Assembly (NCBI GenBank): GCA_013044385.1
Contig: JABEUN010000078.1
Location: 1 to 64,000 of the forward strand
DNA length: 64,000 bases
From: Acidimicrobiaceae bacterium
GTDB taxonomy: Bacteria; Actinomycetota; Acidimicrobiia; Acidimicrobiales; Acidimicrobiaceae
Direction: 5' to 3'
The notes under the pieces were generated by a model. The model saw only the letters and a list, made by a program, of their open reading frames with translations. It had not been told where the DNA came from and ran no database searches. The translations under genes and the position numbers were made by a program. Positions 1 through 9,381 of the stretch are shown here, piece after piece (position 1 is the first letter of the stretch; every line of letters starts with the position of its first letter).

Positions 1-1169
1 CAGCGCCAGCACCAGCACCAGCGCCCGCGCCCGCACCAGCGCCCGCACCAGCGCCCGCACCTGCACCCGCACCAGCACCAGCACCAGCGCCTGCACCCGC
101 ACCAGCACCAGCACCAGCGCCCGCGCCAGCACCTGCACCTGCGCCAATGAGTCAAGCGACCGTTGCATCAGGAGATCAGGAGTCGATGCTTCTGTCTCCG
201 GTGGTCAGAAAGTTGATCAACGAGAATGGTTTGGACGTTCACCAACTAGTTGGAACTGGGGCAGGCGGACGAATCACGAGAAGCGACGTTCTCAACTACC
301 TCGATCGAAATGCGCCAAAGCCGTCAGAGCCGGCGTCGGCGCCACGGGAGACCGTTATCACGGCAGATTCAAAGCCAGCCCAGACTGCCGTTCAGTCCGC
401 GCCTCAGCCAGTTCCAACCAAGCCGGTTATACAGACCGCAGTGGTTCAAGCCGGGGCAAGGGACGAGGTCATTCCATTCGACAACATTCGTCGTCGTACC
501 GCTGAACACATGGTTCGGTCCAAGGCGACCTCGGCTCACACCCTGGTAGCGATAGAGGTCGATTTCGAGGCAGTGGAGAGGGTTCGCCGCAGTTTTGGGG
601 ACGAATTTAAGGCGGAGGAGGGCTTCTCGCTCACCTACCTTCCCTTCGTCTCTAGGGCGACCGTAGAGGCACTCAGGTCATTCCCGAAGCTGAACGCCTC
701 AATCGGAGAAGAGACCCTGATTGTGCATAAGGATGTGAACCTCGCAATTGCGGTTGACTTGAATCTCGAAGGTTTGATCGCCCCTGTGATCCACAGTGCC
801 GATTCCAAGAGAATGAGGGGAATAGCTCGGGAGATAAGGGACTTGGCTCTGCGCGCACGGTCAAGGCAGTTGACAATGGATGACATCTCGGGAGGAACGT
901 TTACGATCACCAACCCCGGACCGTTCGGCACTTTTATCACGGCGCCCATAATCAATCAGCCACAGATTGCGATTCTCTCCACGGATGGGATCAAGAGAAA
1001 GCCGGTTGTGATTTCCAATCCGGATGGTACTGAGAGTATCGGGATTCACTCTGTCGGAATCATTGCTCTCTCGTTCGACCACCGGGCGGTGGATGGCGCT
1101 TATGCATCATCTTTCGTTGCAAAGGTTAAGGAGATCCTTGAGACCAGGAATTGGGTAGAGGAACTCTAA
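1..1169 (+). CDS. 2-oxoacid dehydrogenase E2 acyltransferase (5' end outside window)
   Basis: C-terminal part of a dihydrolipoamide acyltransferase, the core subunit of a 2-oxoacid dehydrogenase complex, which moves an acyl group from lipoyl-lysine to CoA. The frame is open from the left edge. Nucleotides 3-146 encode 24 Ala-Pro pairs, the flexible linker that follows a lipoyl domain; the lipoyl domain itself would lie upstream. A peripheral E1/E3-binding domain follows at about 195-302 (SPVVRKLINENGLDV, then GTGAGGRITRSDV). The catalytic domain ends with the active-site motif DHRAVDG near 1077-1097. The ATG at 147 lies inside the linker and is not the real start. The lipoate genes directly downstream fit its need for lipoylation. 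Whether it serves pyruvate, 2-oxoglutarate or branched-chain substrates cannot be told from this part. Confidence 0.93.
   Translation, partial: APAPAPAPAPAPAPAPAPAPAPAPAPAPAPAPAPAPAPAPAPAPAPAPMSQATVASGDQESMLLSPVVRKLINENGLDVHQLVGTGAGGRITRSDVLNYLDRNAPKPSEPASAPRETVITADSKPAQTAVQSAPQPVPTKPVIQTAVVQAGARDEVIPFDNIRRRTAEHMVRSKATSAHTLVAIEVDFEAVERVRRSFGDEFKAEEGFSLTYLPFVSRATVEALRSFPKLNASIGEETLIVHKDVNLAIAVDLNLEGLIAPVIHSADSKRMRGIAREIRDLALRARSRQLTMDDISGGTFTITNPGPFGTFITAPIINQPQIAILSTDGIKRKPVVISNPDGTESIGIHSVGIIALSFDHRAVDGAYASSFVAKVKEILETRNWVEEL
3..146 (+). repeat. Ala-Pro hexanucleotide repeat (E2 linker)
   Basis: Twenty-four consecutive units of the form GCN-CCN, all read as Ala-Pro in the E2 frame. The units differ only at third positions. 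It is a coding low-complexity repeat of the hinge type known between lipoyl and binding domains of E2 proteins. It continues beyond the left edge, so the total number of units is unknown. Confidence 0.95.
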
Positions 1170-1186
1170 CTATAGTTAGGCAAGTT

Positions 1187-1223
1187 GGGGGGCCGGCCGT
1201 TCATTCGTCCGGCCCCTTTGTTT
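1187..1223 (+). terminator. Rho-independent terminator after E2 gene
   Basis: GGGGCCGG (1189-1196) pairs perfectly with CCGGCCCC (1209-1216) around a 12-nt loop, followed by TTTGTTT. It lies 18 nt after the E2 stop codon and before the best start of the lipoate gene, so it probably ends the E2 transcript. It also argues that the longer upstream start of the next frame, which would run through the hairpin, is not used. Confidence 0.75.
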
Positions 1224-1246
1224 CAGAGGCGAAGGTGGGTAGGAAT

Positions 1247-2878
1247 ATGGTGCTCGAGGCTCGGTGGTTGGGCAGAGTCAGGTACGCAGATGGGTACGCG
1301 TTGCAGCACTCCCTTTTCTCGGGGAGCTCGTCGAACTACCTACTACTTCTTGAGCACCCTCACGTATTTACCCTTGGTGTCCGAGCGGATCGTTCCAATA
1401 TCCTCGTGGATCCGACCAAGGTTGCAGCCGAGCAAGTCGATGTCGATCGAGGCGGAGACGTCACCTATCACGGGCCAGGTCAGTTGGTCGGCTATCCAAT
1501 TATCAATCTTGAGTTCGGAAAGGACATGACGCCTCGCTATGTCCACACCCTCGAGGAGGCAGTAATCCAGACGCTTCTCCATTTTGGAATCGTGGCAGGT
1601 CGTCTCGAAGGCTATCCGGGTGTCTGGGTCGACCCATCGGGACGCGCTCCTAGGAAAATTGCTGCAATCGGAGTCAAGGTGAGTCGGAATAGATCCATGC
1701 ACGGATTCGCCCTGAATGTCGCTACCCAGATGGAGTACTTCGACTACATCGTCCCTTGTGGGCTGGCAGGAATGGCCGTCACCTCAATGGCCGAAGAAGG
1801 CGTGGTCGCCACGCCTAAAGACGTTGCAGCGGTGTTCGTCGAGCGATTTGCAGCACTTTTCGACTTTGCTGAGACGCGTTATGTTGGGCTCGATCAGTCG
1901 GCTGCCCTGTCCGATTTCAGCAGAGGAGTAGTTGCTGGCGGCGTCGACGCGAAGTTGTCCAGTCTCAACCGACGGCTGATGAAGGCGGGTGTGGACCCTG
2001 ATTCGGGTTTGAAGCTTTCTCAGCGCAAGCCCGAGTGGTTGCGACTGAGGGCAAACATGGGTGAAGAGTATCGAGAGCTCAAGTCGATGATGCGGAAGAT
2101 GTCATTGGTGACGGTCTGCGAGGAGGCCGGCTGTCCGAACATCTTTGAGTGCTGGCAGCAAGGAACTGCGACGTTCATGATTAACGGTGCCAGCTGTACC
2201 AGAGCGTGCGGGTTTTGCTTGGTAGACACCAACAAACCGCTTCCACTCGATCCGTTGGAGCCGGGGCGTGTTGCTGTGGCAGTGAAAGCTATGGGCTTGT
2301 CATTTGCGGTAGTGACTGCAGTTGCACGGGATGATCTCGAAGACGGTGGCGCTCGCGGGTTTGCCAACACGATTGATGCGATCCATCAGGAGAATCCAGG
2401 CGTCGGAGTTGAGGTACTCATTCCCGACTTCAAGGGTTCGGCCGATTCGCTGGAGTTGGTGTTCGCGGCCCGTCCTGAGGTGCTGAACCACAATGTTGAG
2501 ACCCCGCTCCGATTGCAGAGGGCGGTTCGTCCTTCGGCGAGTTACGCGAGATCACTTTCGGTTTTGGCACGGGCGAAGGCGGCCGGTCTAACCACCAAAT
2601 CCGGGATCATGGTTGGAATTGGCGAGGAGTTCGACGAGCTCCACGACACGTTGAGGGATCTTCGTGCTGTCGGTGTTGACATTGTGACCATCGGGCAGTA
2701 TCTCAGGCCAACTTCGAATCATCTCCCCATCTCGCGCTATTACGAGCCAGGGGAGTTCGGAGCACTTCGTACGTATGCCGAGGGCTTAGGCTTCTCCCAC
2801 GTGGAGTCTTCTCCTATGGCGAGGTCCTCCTACCATGCCAAAGCAGGCGCTGAGTCGGCCCTCGGCATGATGGTTTAG
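1247..2878 (+). CDS. lipB-lipA: LipB-LipA fusion: octanoyltransferase + lipoyl synthase
   Basis: One 543-residue frame holds two lipoate enzymes that are normally separate. Residues 1-215 are LipB, which moves octanoate from acyl carrier protein to a lipoyl domain: RGGDVTYHGPGQLVGYP at 68-84, the conserved Lys in KIAAIGVKV (137), and the acyl-accepting Cys in VPCG (171). Residues about 235-543 are LipA, the radical-SAM enzyme that inserts two sulfurs: auxiliary-cluster Cys 291, 296 and 302 (CX4CX5C), radical-SAM Cys 317, 321 and 324 (CX3CX2C), and the C-terminal RSSY (526-529). Both halves look complete, with no stop between them. ATG 1247 is chosen because it lies past the terminator; GTG 1235 is possible. 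The substrate E2 gene is immediately upstream. Confidence 0.95.
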   Translation: MVLEARWLGRVRYADGYALQHSLFSGSSSNYLLLLEHPHVFTLGVRADRSNILVDPTKVAAEQVDVDRGGDVTYHGPGQLVGYPIINLEFGKDMTPRYVHTLEEAVIQTLLHFGIVAGRLEGYPGVWVDPSGRAPRKIAAIGVKVSRNRSMHGFALNVATQMEYFDYIVPCGLAGMAVTSMAEEGVVATPKDVAAVFVERFAALFDFAETRYVGLDQSAALSDFSRGVVAGGVDAKLSSLNRRLMKAGVDPDSGLKLSQRKPEWLRLRANMGEEYRELKSMMRKMSLVTVCEEAGCPNIFECWQQGTATFMINGASCTRACGFCLVDTNKPLPLDPLEPGRVAVAVKAMGLSFAVVTAVARDDLEDGGARGFANTIDAIHQENPGVGVEVLIPDFKGSADSLELVFAARPEVLNHNVETPLRLQRAVRPSASYARSLSVLARAKAAGLTTKSGIMVGIGEEFDELHDTLRDLRAVGVDIVTIGQYLRPTSNHLPISRYYEPGEFGALRTYAEGLGFSHVESSPMARSSYHAKAGAESALGMMV

Positions 2879-2917
2879 AGCGGGTATGTCGAATTCGGAT
2901 CAGAGCTGAATGTACAG

Positions 2918-4096
2918 ATGTCGTTAGTCCCAGATTTGGAGCAGTATTCAAAGATGACACTTCCGTCGGAAGCAGATTTTACCGCGGCGAGACGTAGGCG
3001 AATAGAGCTGGTGCAGCAGCATATGGACCAAAGTTACGTCGACTCGCTCGTACTGACACTCGGTGCAGACATGCCGTGGTTGATCGGCTATGAGGCGATG
3101 CCGCTGGAACGGGTCACAGCACTTGTAATGCCCAGAGGCGGGCGGCCAACCCTCGTGGTGCCTAAGCTCGAGGCACCACGAGTGCGGCACTTCGACGACA
3201 TGTTTACAATCGAGCCATGGGCCGAGTCGGAGGACCCTTTTCGCTTGATTGCAGACCTCGTAGGGACCGGCGCTGGGCGGGTAGGAGTTTCGGAGCGTAC
3301 CTGGGCAAGCTGGCTCATTCGGCTTCAATCCGAGCTCCCAAATACCACCTATATCGACAGTTCTGAAGTTACGGGTGATATCCGATCGGTCAAGGATGAT
3401 CTTGAAATTATGATGCTCAGACTAGCTGCGGAAGCAGCCGACAGAGTAGCTGACACATTGATGGCGGGATTTGTAACCTTCAAGGGTCGATCAGAGCGCC
3501 AGATCTCCAAGCTCATCTCTGAGATGCTCGTTGACGAGGGGCATTCGAAGGTCAACTTCGCGATAGTTGGTTCGGGACCCAACTCTGCCTCGCCGCACCA
3601 TGAACCCGGTGACAGGGTGATTGAAATCGGTGACGCAGTCGTGTGTGACTTTGGCGGCACGTTCGGAATTCGTGAAGAGCCTGGATACTGCTCCGACACG
3701 ACGAGGACCTTCTGCATTGGCGAAGCTAACCAGGAGTTTCTGCGACTTTACGACGTCCTTCATAGGGCTCAGTTAAAGTCGACGGCTTCGGCGATTTCGG
3801 GGGTGGATCTAAGCGCGGTGGACGCTGCAGCCAGGGACGAGATCGATTCAGAGGGTCTTGGTGAGTACTTCGTTCACAGGGTCGGACACGGGATCGGTCT
3901 TGAGGAGCATGAGTTGCCTTATTTGGCGCCTCACAGCGTCGGGGTTCTAAAGTCCGGCCATGCATTTTCAGTTGAACCAGGGATATACCTACCTGGGCGG
4001 TTTGGTGCACGGATAGAAGATATTGTCGTCGCCACAAATGACGGTCCGCAATCTCTGAATGTGTCAAATAGGTCACTGGTCTGTTTAGACCGCTGA
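2918..4096 (+). CDS. M24-family metallopeptidase (Xaa-Pro aminopeptidase type)
   Basis: A 392-residue cytosolic peptidase of the pita-bread fold, expected to cleave Xaa-Pro peptides or dipeptides. The N-terminal creatinase-like domain (about 1-165) precedes the catalytic domain. The five metal ligands are visible: two Asp in VVCDFGG and CSDTTRT, His in HRVGHGIGLEEHE, and Glu in FSVEPGIY and ARIEDIV. The gene follows lipB-lipA by 39 nt on the same strand and may be co-transcribed. No strong ribosome-binding site precedes ATG 2918; ATG 2954 is a possible alternative. PepP and PepQ cannot be separated from sequence alone. Confidence 0.88.
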   Translation: MSLVPDLEQYSKMTLPSEADFTAARRRRIELVQQHMDQSYVDSLVLTLGADMPWLIGYEAMPLERVTALVMPRGGRPTLVVPKLEAPRVRHFDDMFTIEPWAESEDPFRLIADLVGTGAGRVGVSERTWASWLIRLQSELPNTTYIDSSEVTGDIRSVKDDLEIMMLRLAAEAADRVADTLMAGFVTFKGRSERQISKLISEMLVDEGHSKVNFAIVGSGPNSASPHHEPGDRVIEIGDAVVCDFGGTFGIREEPGYCSDTTRTFCIGEANQEFLRLYDVLHRAQLKSTASAISGVDLSAVDAAARDEIDSEGLGEYFVHRVGHGIGLEEHELPYLAPHSVGVLKSGHAFSVEPGIYLPGRFGARIEDIVVATNDGPQSLNVSNRSLVCLDR

Positions 4097-4214
4097 TAGA
4101 AGCGTCAGCTAGAACCGCAACATCTCCTTCATCTAGCGTTGAATTCTGCCGATACAACATTTGTTGAATATCGTGGCAGGCAGAACTGTGTGCCCAATCC
4201 TGTGGGAGAGCCCA

Positions 4215-5084
4215 ATGCAGATGAATCCGGGGAAGTCGGCACTGCTCGACTCGGTCGTCGGTGATTACCTTAAAGCAATGCCTGAGGGCGATGCAAAGGT
4301 ACTCCTCGGCTATAGCCACCTTCTTCATCAGGCCTGGAGGTCCACTCTGGCGTCACTTCCTATCTCTCCAACTTGGAGAACTCTCGACGTCGGTAGTGGT
4401 TTGGGATTGATACCTTTCGAGCTTGCGGGACATCTGCCGATCAAGGTTTGGGGCGTGGATATCGATCCGAGGTATGTCGACGTTTCAAGAGAGCTCGAGC
4501 AGCGTTTGCGGGCTGCGAACTACTTCCCGCCAGGTTCGTCTGTGACCTTCGGTGTGGGAGACATCAACGCACTGCCCTACGGCGATGAAAGCTTTGACTT
4601 CGTCATTGTTCGTGAAGTATTCCTCTACCTTCCTGATCCTGAAAAAGCGGCATCGGAACTCTCTAGAGTGTCTGCTCGAAAAGGACAGATACTGGTGGAG
4701 GAGACAGATGATGGGCTATATATCACTTGGCCCCCCTCACCACCGTCTCTTGCAAAGTTGCACGCATCGATAGGTGTACTCCAGAACCAGAACGGCGGCG
4801 ATCGCGTGGTGGGAAGGAAGATGAGCACCTACCTGAGATCGGCAAATCTGTCGATCACCGGCACGAAGTTGATATCCGAGGCCCATCACCTTGCAGGAGC
4901 TCAACTGGATCACGAGCGCAATGCGATACTCCTCCAACTCGCTTCGGCGCGCCATAGGCTCATGGACGCTGGGATTCTCACTGGTGATGAGTTCGATTCG
5001 GCAATGCAGGAGTATCGAACTGCGGAACTCGGGGAACAGTTCAGGATAGCAGCACGGGTACTAGTGAGTGCCCAGAAGGACTAA
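4215..5084 (+). CDS. Class I SAM-dependent methyltransferase
   Basis: A 289-residue protein with a Rossmann methyltransferase core: motif I LDVGSGLGLIPFELA near residues 57-71, the acidic end of beta-2 in WGVDIDPRYVD, and motif-IV-like DESFDFVIVREVF. It resembles small-molecule (UbiE/type-11) methyltransferases. The C-terminal third has no motif I recognise, so the substrate is unknown. ATG 4215 is supported by GGGAGAG six bases upstream; the frame is open further 5' without a comparable site. The gene stands alone between the peptidase and the oppositely oriented metH. Confidence 0.8.
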   Translation: MQMNPGKSALLDSVVGDYLKAMPEGDAKVLLGYSHLLHQAWRSTLASLPISPTWRTLDVGSGLGLIPFELAGHLPIKVWGVDIDPRYVDVSRELEQRLRAANYFPPGSSVTFGVGDINALPYGDESFDFVIVREVFLYLPDPEKAASELSRVSARKGQILVEETDDGLYITWPPSPPSLAKLHASIGVLQNQNGGDRVVGRKMSTYLRSANLSITGTKLISEAHHLAGAQLDHERNAILLQLASARHRLMDAGILTGDEFDSAMQEYRTAELGEQFRIAARVLVSAQKD

Positions 5085-5199
5085 TCCAGCGTCCTAACCA
5101 GCGGTATGTGTCTGATGAACTCGTCGATCCGGTCTAATGATTCTGAGCCGGTCACATTTGTCGGTCTTTACAGCCCATTCGAGTAGGCGGTAAATATCA

Positions 5200-8100
5200 T
5201 TAGGCGACGAAATACTTTGCCATCGGGTGGTGGCAGATGATTGCAGTAGTCGTCTGTTCTGGATGGAGTTGGAAACCCTCGCTGGTCACGACTCCGATGC
5301 GATCTGCCGCCAGTAGATTTACCACCCGCTCGTTGTCTTCAAGTTTCGGACAGGCCGGGTAACCCCATGAGTACCTTCCTCCCCTGTACTGCTGCCTGAA
5401 TAACCCGGTGAGAGTCGGTCCGTCTTCGTCGACAAATCCCATTTCGGTTCGTATCCGCTTGTGCCAGAACTCCGCCAACGCTTCAGCCATTTCGACCCCG
5501 AGGCCGTGCAGGTAAAGGTACTGCTGGTACTGGTGCTCCTCAAAGAGTTCGGCAGCGAATCTGGAGATCGTCGACCCCATCGTCACAACGTGGAAGGCCG
5601 CGTAGTCGATCTCGCCGGATTCGATCGGTCTGAAGAAGTCCGCGATGCATAAGAATGGCTCCTGCTTCTGCCTGGGGAATTCGAACCTCGTCAGCTCCGT
5701 GCTCCTACTCCGATCTGAATAGACGATTAGGTCGCCTCCATCGGAGTTGACCGGAAAATAGCCATAGGCGACTTGGGGGACCAGTAGCTGCTCCGACTTT
5801 GCTTTCTCGAGCTCTGCTCGAAGGTTCTGGCGTACCCGGGTCTTGAACTCTTGGTCCGACTCACCGTTTTCGGGTCGGAATCCCCACTGATTTCGGAAGA
5901 GGGCCGTCTCGTTGAGGAACTTCGATATCTCGTCTATCGAGATGCCCTTTACGACCTCGGTTCCGATGAAAGGTGGTTCGAACACCGGGTTGTCAAAGGG
6001 TACAGAAGGGGATCTTCTGAGATCGGTTCGTGGTTCGATCTCTCGCTGAAGCTCCGATCGCCTCTTGGGCATCTTGCGTTCGGAGAGCTTTGTACCGAAG
6101 TCGCTGTCTACTACTTCGCCGGACTTGATCTGCATCAGTCGGTCCATCACTCTTAGGCCTTCGAATGCGTCCTTTCCATAGAAGACGCGTCCGTTGTAGG
6201 TGTTACGCAGATCTCTTTCGACGAAAGTTCTTGTGAGGGCCGCTCCGCCGAGGATGACCGGAGTCTCGTGCAGTCCAAGGGAGTTGAGCTCCTCTAGGTT
6301 CTCCCGCATGATCAGCGTCGATTTGACTAGAAGCCCACTCATCCCTATGGCATCTGCGGCGACCTCTTTTGCTTTGGAGACCATCTCCGATAGCGGGACT
6401 TTGATACCGAGATTGTGGACCTGGTAGCCATTGTTGGTGAGGATGATGTCGACCAGATTTTTGCCGATGTCGTGGACGTCGCCTTTCACCGTCGCCAGCA
6501 CGATTACACCTTTGTTTGAACTGTCGGTCTTTTCCATATGTGGCTCGAGATAAGAGACGGCGCTTTTCATCGTCTCGGCGGAAGATAGGACAAAGGGAAG
6601 TTGCATCTTCCCCGAACCGAAAAGCTCGCCGACCTCAGCCATTGCGTCCAGCAGATTCCCGTTAATGATCTCGAGTGGGCTGATGCCCTCGTCCATAGCC
6701 AGATCAAGGTCAGATTCGAGTCCTGTGCGATTTCCGTCCAGGATCCTCCGGTACAGACGTTCTCCGACCGGTAGGGTCGAAAGGTCGATCTTCACCTTCG
6801 CTCGTGATTCAGCACCTTCGAATAGTTCGATCAGTTTTGAAAGTGGGTCGTAACCTTCCGAGCGGCGGTCGTATATCAGATCGAGACAGGTCTGGATCTG
6901 CTCCTCTGGGATGCTAGCGAGCGGGACGATCTTAGATGGGTGGACGATGGCTCCGTCCAAACCCGCGTCTATGCACTCCTTTAGAAAAACCGAGTTCAAA
7001 ACTTCGCGGGCTGCTGGGTTGAGGCCGAAGGAGATGTTTGATAGGCCAACTGCAGTGAATGACGGGAGGTTCTGTTTTATCAGTCGGATCCCCTCAATTG
7101 TCTCGAGACCGTCCCGTCTTGACTCTTCCATACCTGTCGATATTGGTAGGACCAGCGGGTCGAATATGAGGTCCTGTGGTCTAAGGCCATACTTGTTGAT
7201 CGCGATGTCGAAGATCGCCCTTGCTGCGTCGAGTTTCCACTGTGCGGTACGGGCTTGTCCGGTCTCGTCTATGCAGGTGCACACGACTGCCGCTCCGTAC
7301 TCCTTTGCGAGTTTTAGAAATTTGTCGAGCCGAGTCCCTTCGGCTGACCCTTCCTCAAGGTTCACCGAATTGATCACGGCTCGTCCACCAAGGAATGAGA
7401 GTCCTGCCTCGACTACCTCGGCCTCAGTGGAGTCAACCATGATGGGAAGGGTCGACTGAGTGGCGAGCCGGGAGATGATCTCGTGCATGTCTGAAACGCC
7501 GTCTGCGCCGGTGTAGTCGACGCATAGGTCTATCACATTCGCACCATCTCGCGTCTGTTCCTTCGCCATGTCTACGCAGGTCTCCCAATCTCCGGCGAGC
7601 ATGGCTTCTCGGAATCTGCGGGATCCGTTCGCGTTTGTCCTTTCGCCAATGGCCAAGTAGGAGAGGTCCTGGCCAATCGTGACAGGCGAATAGAGCGAGG
7701 ACAACGATGCTTCGAGAGAGTGCTCCCGTCGCCTGGGTTCGAGTTCGGCGCAGGTTTCGACTATCGCCTGGATGTGTGCCGGCGTAGTTCCGCAACACCC
7801 CCCGATGATCTGCACGCCTAAATCTGAGACGAACCTTTTGTGGTATGACGCGAGTTCTTCGGGGCCGACGTCGTAGTGCATCTTTCCGTCCACCACTGAC
7901 GGAAGGCCAGCATTGGGGAGGCACGAGATCGGGTAGGGGCTGTAAGCAGAGAGGTGACGTAGGTGCTCACCCATCTCCTTGGGGCCAGTGGCACAGTTGA
8001 TTCCGATCGCGACTGGCTCGAACGGCTCCAAGGCGACCAGGGCTGCGCCGATCTCTGTTCCAGGCAGCATTCGGCCGGTCAACTCCATCGTCACCTGGAG

Positions 8101-8667
8101 CTGGAGAGGGATGTCCTTCCCCATTCTCTTCATGGCGCGCCGAGCACCAGCGATCGCAGCCTTGGCTCCGAGTATGTCGAAGACGGTCTCGATCAGAATT
8201 AGATCTACTCCACCCTCAATCAATGCCTCCGCCTGGACTTCGTAGGCTCGACGGAGGCTAGCGAGGTCAATCTGGCCGAGTGAGACTAGCTTCGTTCCTG
8301 GACCCATCGAGCCAGCTACGAATCTGGGCTTGTCCTTAGTCGAAAAGGAGTTTGCCACCTCCCTAGCGATCTGGGCCGCCTTGAGATTGAGCTCATAGGC
8401 CCGATCCCCGATCTGGTACTCGGCCAGAACCGTCGAGATGGCACCGAAGGTATCGGTTTCGACGACGTCGGCACCTACCTCAAGGAAGGAAGAGTGTAGG
8501 TCGGCGACCACGTCAGGTCGGGTCGCAGGGAGGATCTCATTGCAACCCTCCAAGGCATCTCCGCCGAAATCGTCAGCTGTGAGGTTGCGAAGTTGGAGAT
8601 TTGATCCAGTTGCGCCGTCGAAGATTACCACTCGATTTGATGAAAGTAAGTCTCGGTAACTTGGCAT
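5200..8667 (-). CDS. metH: Cobalamin-dependent methionine synthase
   Basis: 1155 residues, close to the usual 1150-1230 of MetH, which transfers a methyl group from methyltetrahydrofolate to homocysteine through cob(I)alamin. All four modules are visible in order. The homocysteine domain has zinc Cys 225 (GINCATGP) and 291-292 (GGCCGTTP). The pterin domain has IGERTNANGSRRF near 342. The B12 cap and Rossmann domains carry the cobalt-ligand motif DVHDIGKN near 720. The C-terminal SAM activation domain has SWGYPACPKLEDNERV near 1095. It is divergent from a cobalamin adenosyltransferase with only about 65 nt between starts. That gap is too small for a cobalamin or SAM riboswitch, and none is seen. 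Confidence 0.97.
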   Translation of the reverse strand: MPSYRDLLSSNRVVIFDGATGSNLQLRNLTADDFGGDALEGCNEILPATRPDVVADLHSSFLEVGADVVETDTFGAISTVLAEYQIGDRAYELNLKAAQIAREVANSFSTKDKPRFVAGSMGPGTKLVSLGQIDLASLRRAYEVQAEALIEGGVDLILIETVFDILGAKAAIAGARRAMKRMGKDIPLQLQVTMELTGRMLPGTEIGAALVALEPFEPVAIGINCATGPKEMGEHLRHLSAYSPYPISCLPNAGLPSVVDGKMHYDVGPEELASYHKRFVSDLGVQIIGGCCGTTPAHIQAIVETCAELEPRRREHSLEASLSSLYSPVTIGQDLSYLAIGERTNANGSRRFREAMLAGDWETCVDMAKEQTRDGANVIDLCVDYTGADGVSDMHEIISRLATQSTLPIMVDSTEAEVVEAGLSFLGGRAVINSVNLEEGSAEGTRLDKFLKLAKEYGAAVVCTCIDETGQARTAQWKLDAARAIFDIAINKYGLRPQDLIFDPLVLPISTGMEESRRDGLETIEGIRLIKQNLPSFTAVGLSNISFGLNPAAREVLNSVFLKECIDAGLDGAIVHPSKIVPLASIPEEQIQTCLDLIYDRRSEGYDPLSKLIELFEGAESRAKVKIDLSTLPVGERLYRRILDGNRTGLESDLDLAMDEGISPLEIINGNLLDAMAEVGELFGSGKMQLPFVLSSAETMKSAVSYLEPHMEKTDSSNKGVIVLATVKGDVHDIGKNLVDIILTNNGYQVHNLGIKVPLSEMVSKAKEVAADAIGMSGLLVKSTLIMRENLEELNSLGLHETPVILGGAALTRTFVERDLRNTYNGRVFYGKDAFEGLRVMDRLMQIKSGEVVDSDFGTKLSERKMPKRRSELQREIEPRTDLRRSPSVPFDNPVFEPPFIGTEVVKGISIDEISKFLNETALFRNQWGFRPENGESDQEFKTRVRQNLRAELEKAKSEQLLVPQVAYGYFPVNSDGGDLIVYSDRSRSTELTRFEFPRQKQEPFLCIADFFRPIESGEIDYAAFHVVTMGSTISRFAAELFEEHQYQQYLYLHGLGVEMAEALAEFWHKRIRTEMGFVDEDGPTLTGLFRQQYRGGRYSWGYPACPKLEDNERVVNLLAADRIGVVTSEGFQLHPEQTTTAIICHHPMAKYFVA

Positions 8668-8732
8668 TCCATTCAGTGTAGTGAGGACGTATTTTGCGAT
8701 GTATGTGCCGCGGATCAGCTAGTTTTGCGTGG

Positions 8733-9275
8733 GTGAAGATCTACACGAGAAAAGGTGATGACGGCTCCACCGGACTGCTGTACGGAGGCAGGATTGGAAA
8801 GGACAGTCTCGCAATCGAACTCAATGGCGCGGTGGACGAGGCTCAGGCGGCGATCGGTCTCGCTCGTGCGGATTCTGCCGGAGAACTCAGTGACCTCTGC
8901 GTATCGCTCGAGCGCGATCTGTGGGTGTTGATGGCTGAAGTCGCCACTCTGCCCGAGAACAGAGGGAAGCTGAAGGCGGGAACTACATTGGTCACCCTTG
9001 ATATGATCTCCAGACTTGAGCAGGTGATAGACCAGTACGAGGGAAGGTTCGATATGCCGACCGAATTTGTCATCCCCGGACAAAACCGAATCTCGGCCCT
9101 GTTTGACGTCGCGAGAACTATAACAAGACGGGCCGAGAGGGTCTCGGTTCCTTTCGTTCACATGGTCGGAGAGTCGCAAGTGGGGGCATACCTCAATCGC
9201 CTCTCAGATCTTCTCTGGGTGCTCGCTCGATTCGCAGAGGGTGACCACTTGCTTAGCAGAGCAGTTCGGAACTGA
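8733..9275 (+). CDS. Cob(I)alamin adenosyltransferase, PduO type
   Basis: About 180 residues. The ATP-binding N-terminus TRKGDDGSTGLLYGGRIGKDS and the signature ARTITRRAERVSV mark the PduO/MMAB family, which makes adenosylcobalamin from ATP and cob(I)alamin. The GTG at 8733 puts the conserved KIYTRKGDDG at the N-terminus as in the family; the open frame from ATG 8694 would add 13 unlike residues. No clear ribosome-binding site is present, so a leaderless or weak start is possible. Its product is the cofactor of the mutase encoded at 13.8 kb, and its neighbour metH also uses cobalamin. Confidence 0.9.
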   Translation: MKIYTRKGDDGSTGLLYGGRIGKDSLAIELNGAVDEAQAAIGLARADSAGELSDLCVSLERDLWVLMAEVATLPENRGKLKAGTTLVTLDMISRLEQVIDQYEGRFDMPTEFVIPGQNRISALFDVARTITRRAERVSVPFVHMVGESQVGAYLNRLSDLLWVLARFAEGDHLLSRAVRN

Positions 9276-9381
9276 TGACGACCGAGGGACCGGTGGTCAT
9301 CAGTTCGGCTGAATCCGAAAGTAGAATCCCATTCTGTTGGTTTATGCGGGCCCGAGCGGTGCCGCCAGATATGGAGTGAGA

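Noticed and set aside
1-146. Short tandem repeats at the left edge as a CRISPR or minisatellite
   Set aside because: The units are GCN-CCN codons in frame with the E2 gene and encode an Ala-Pro linker; there are no spacers.
8668-8732. Cobalamin or SAM riboswitch before metH
   Set aside because: The divergent region is only about 65 nt and has no B12-box or SAM-box elements.
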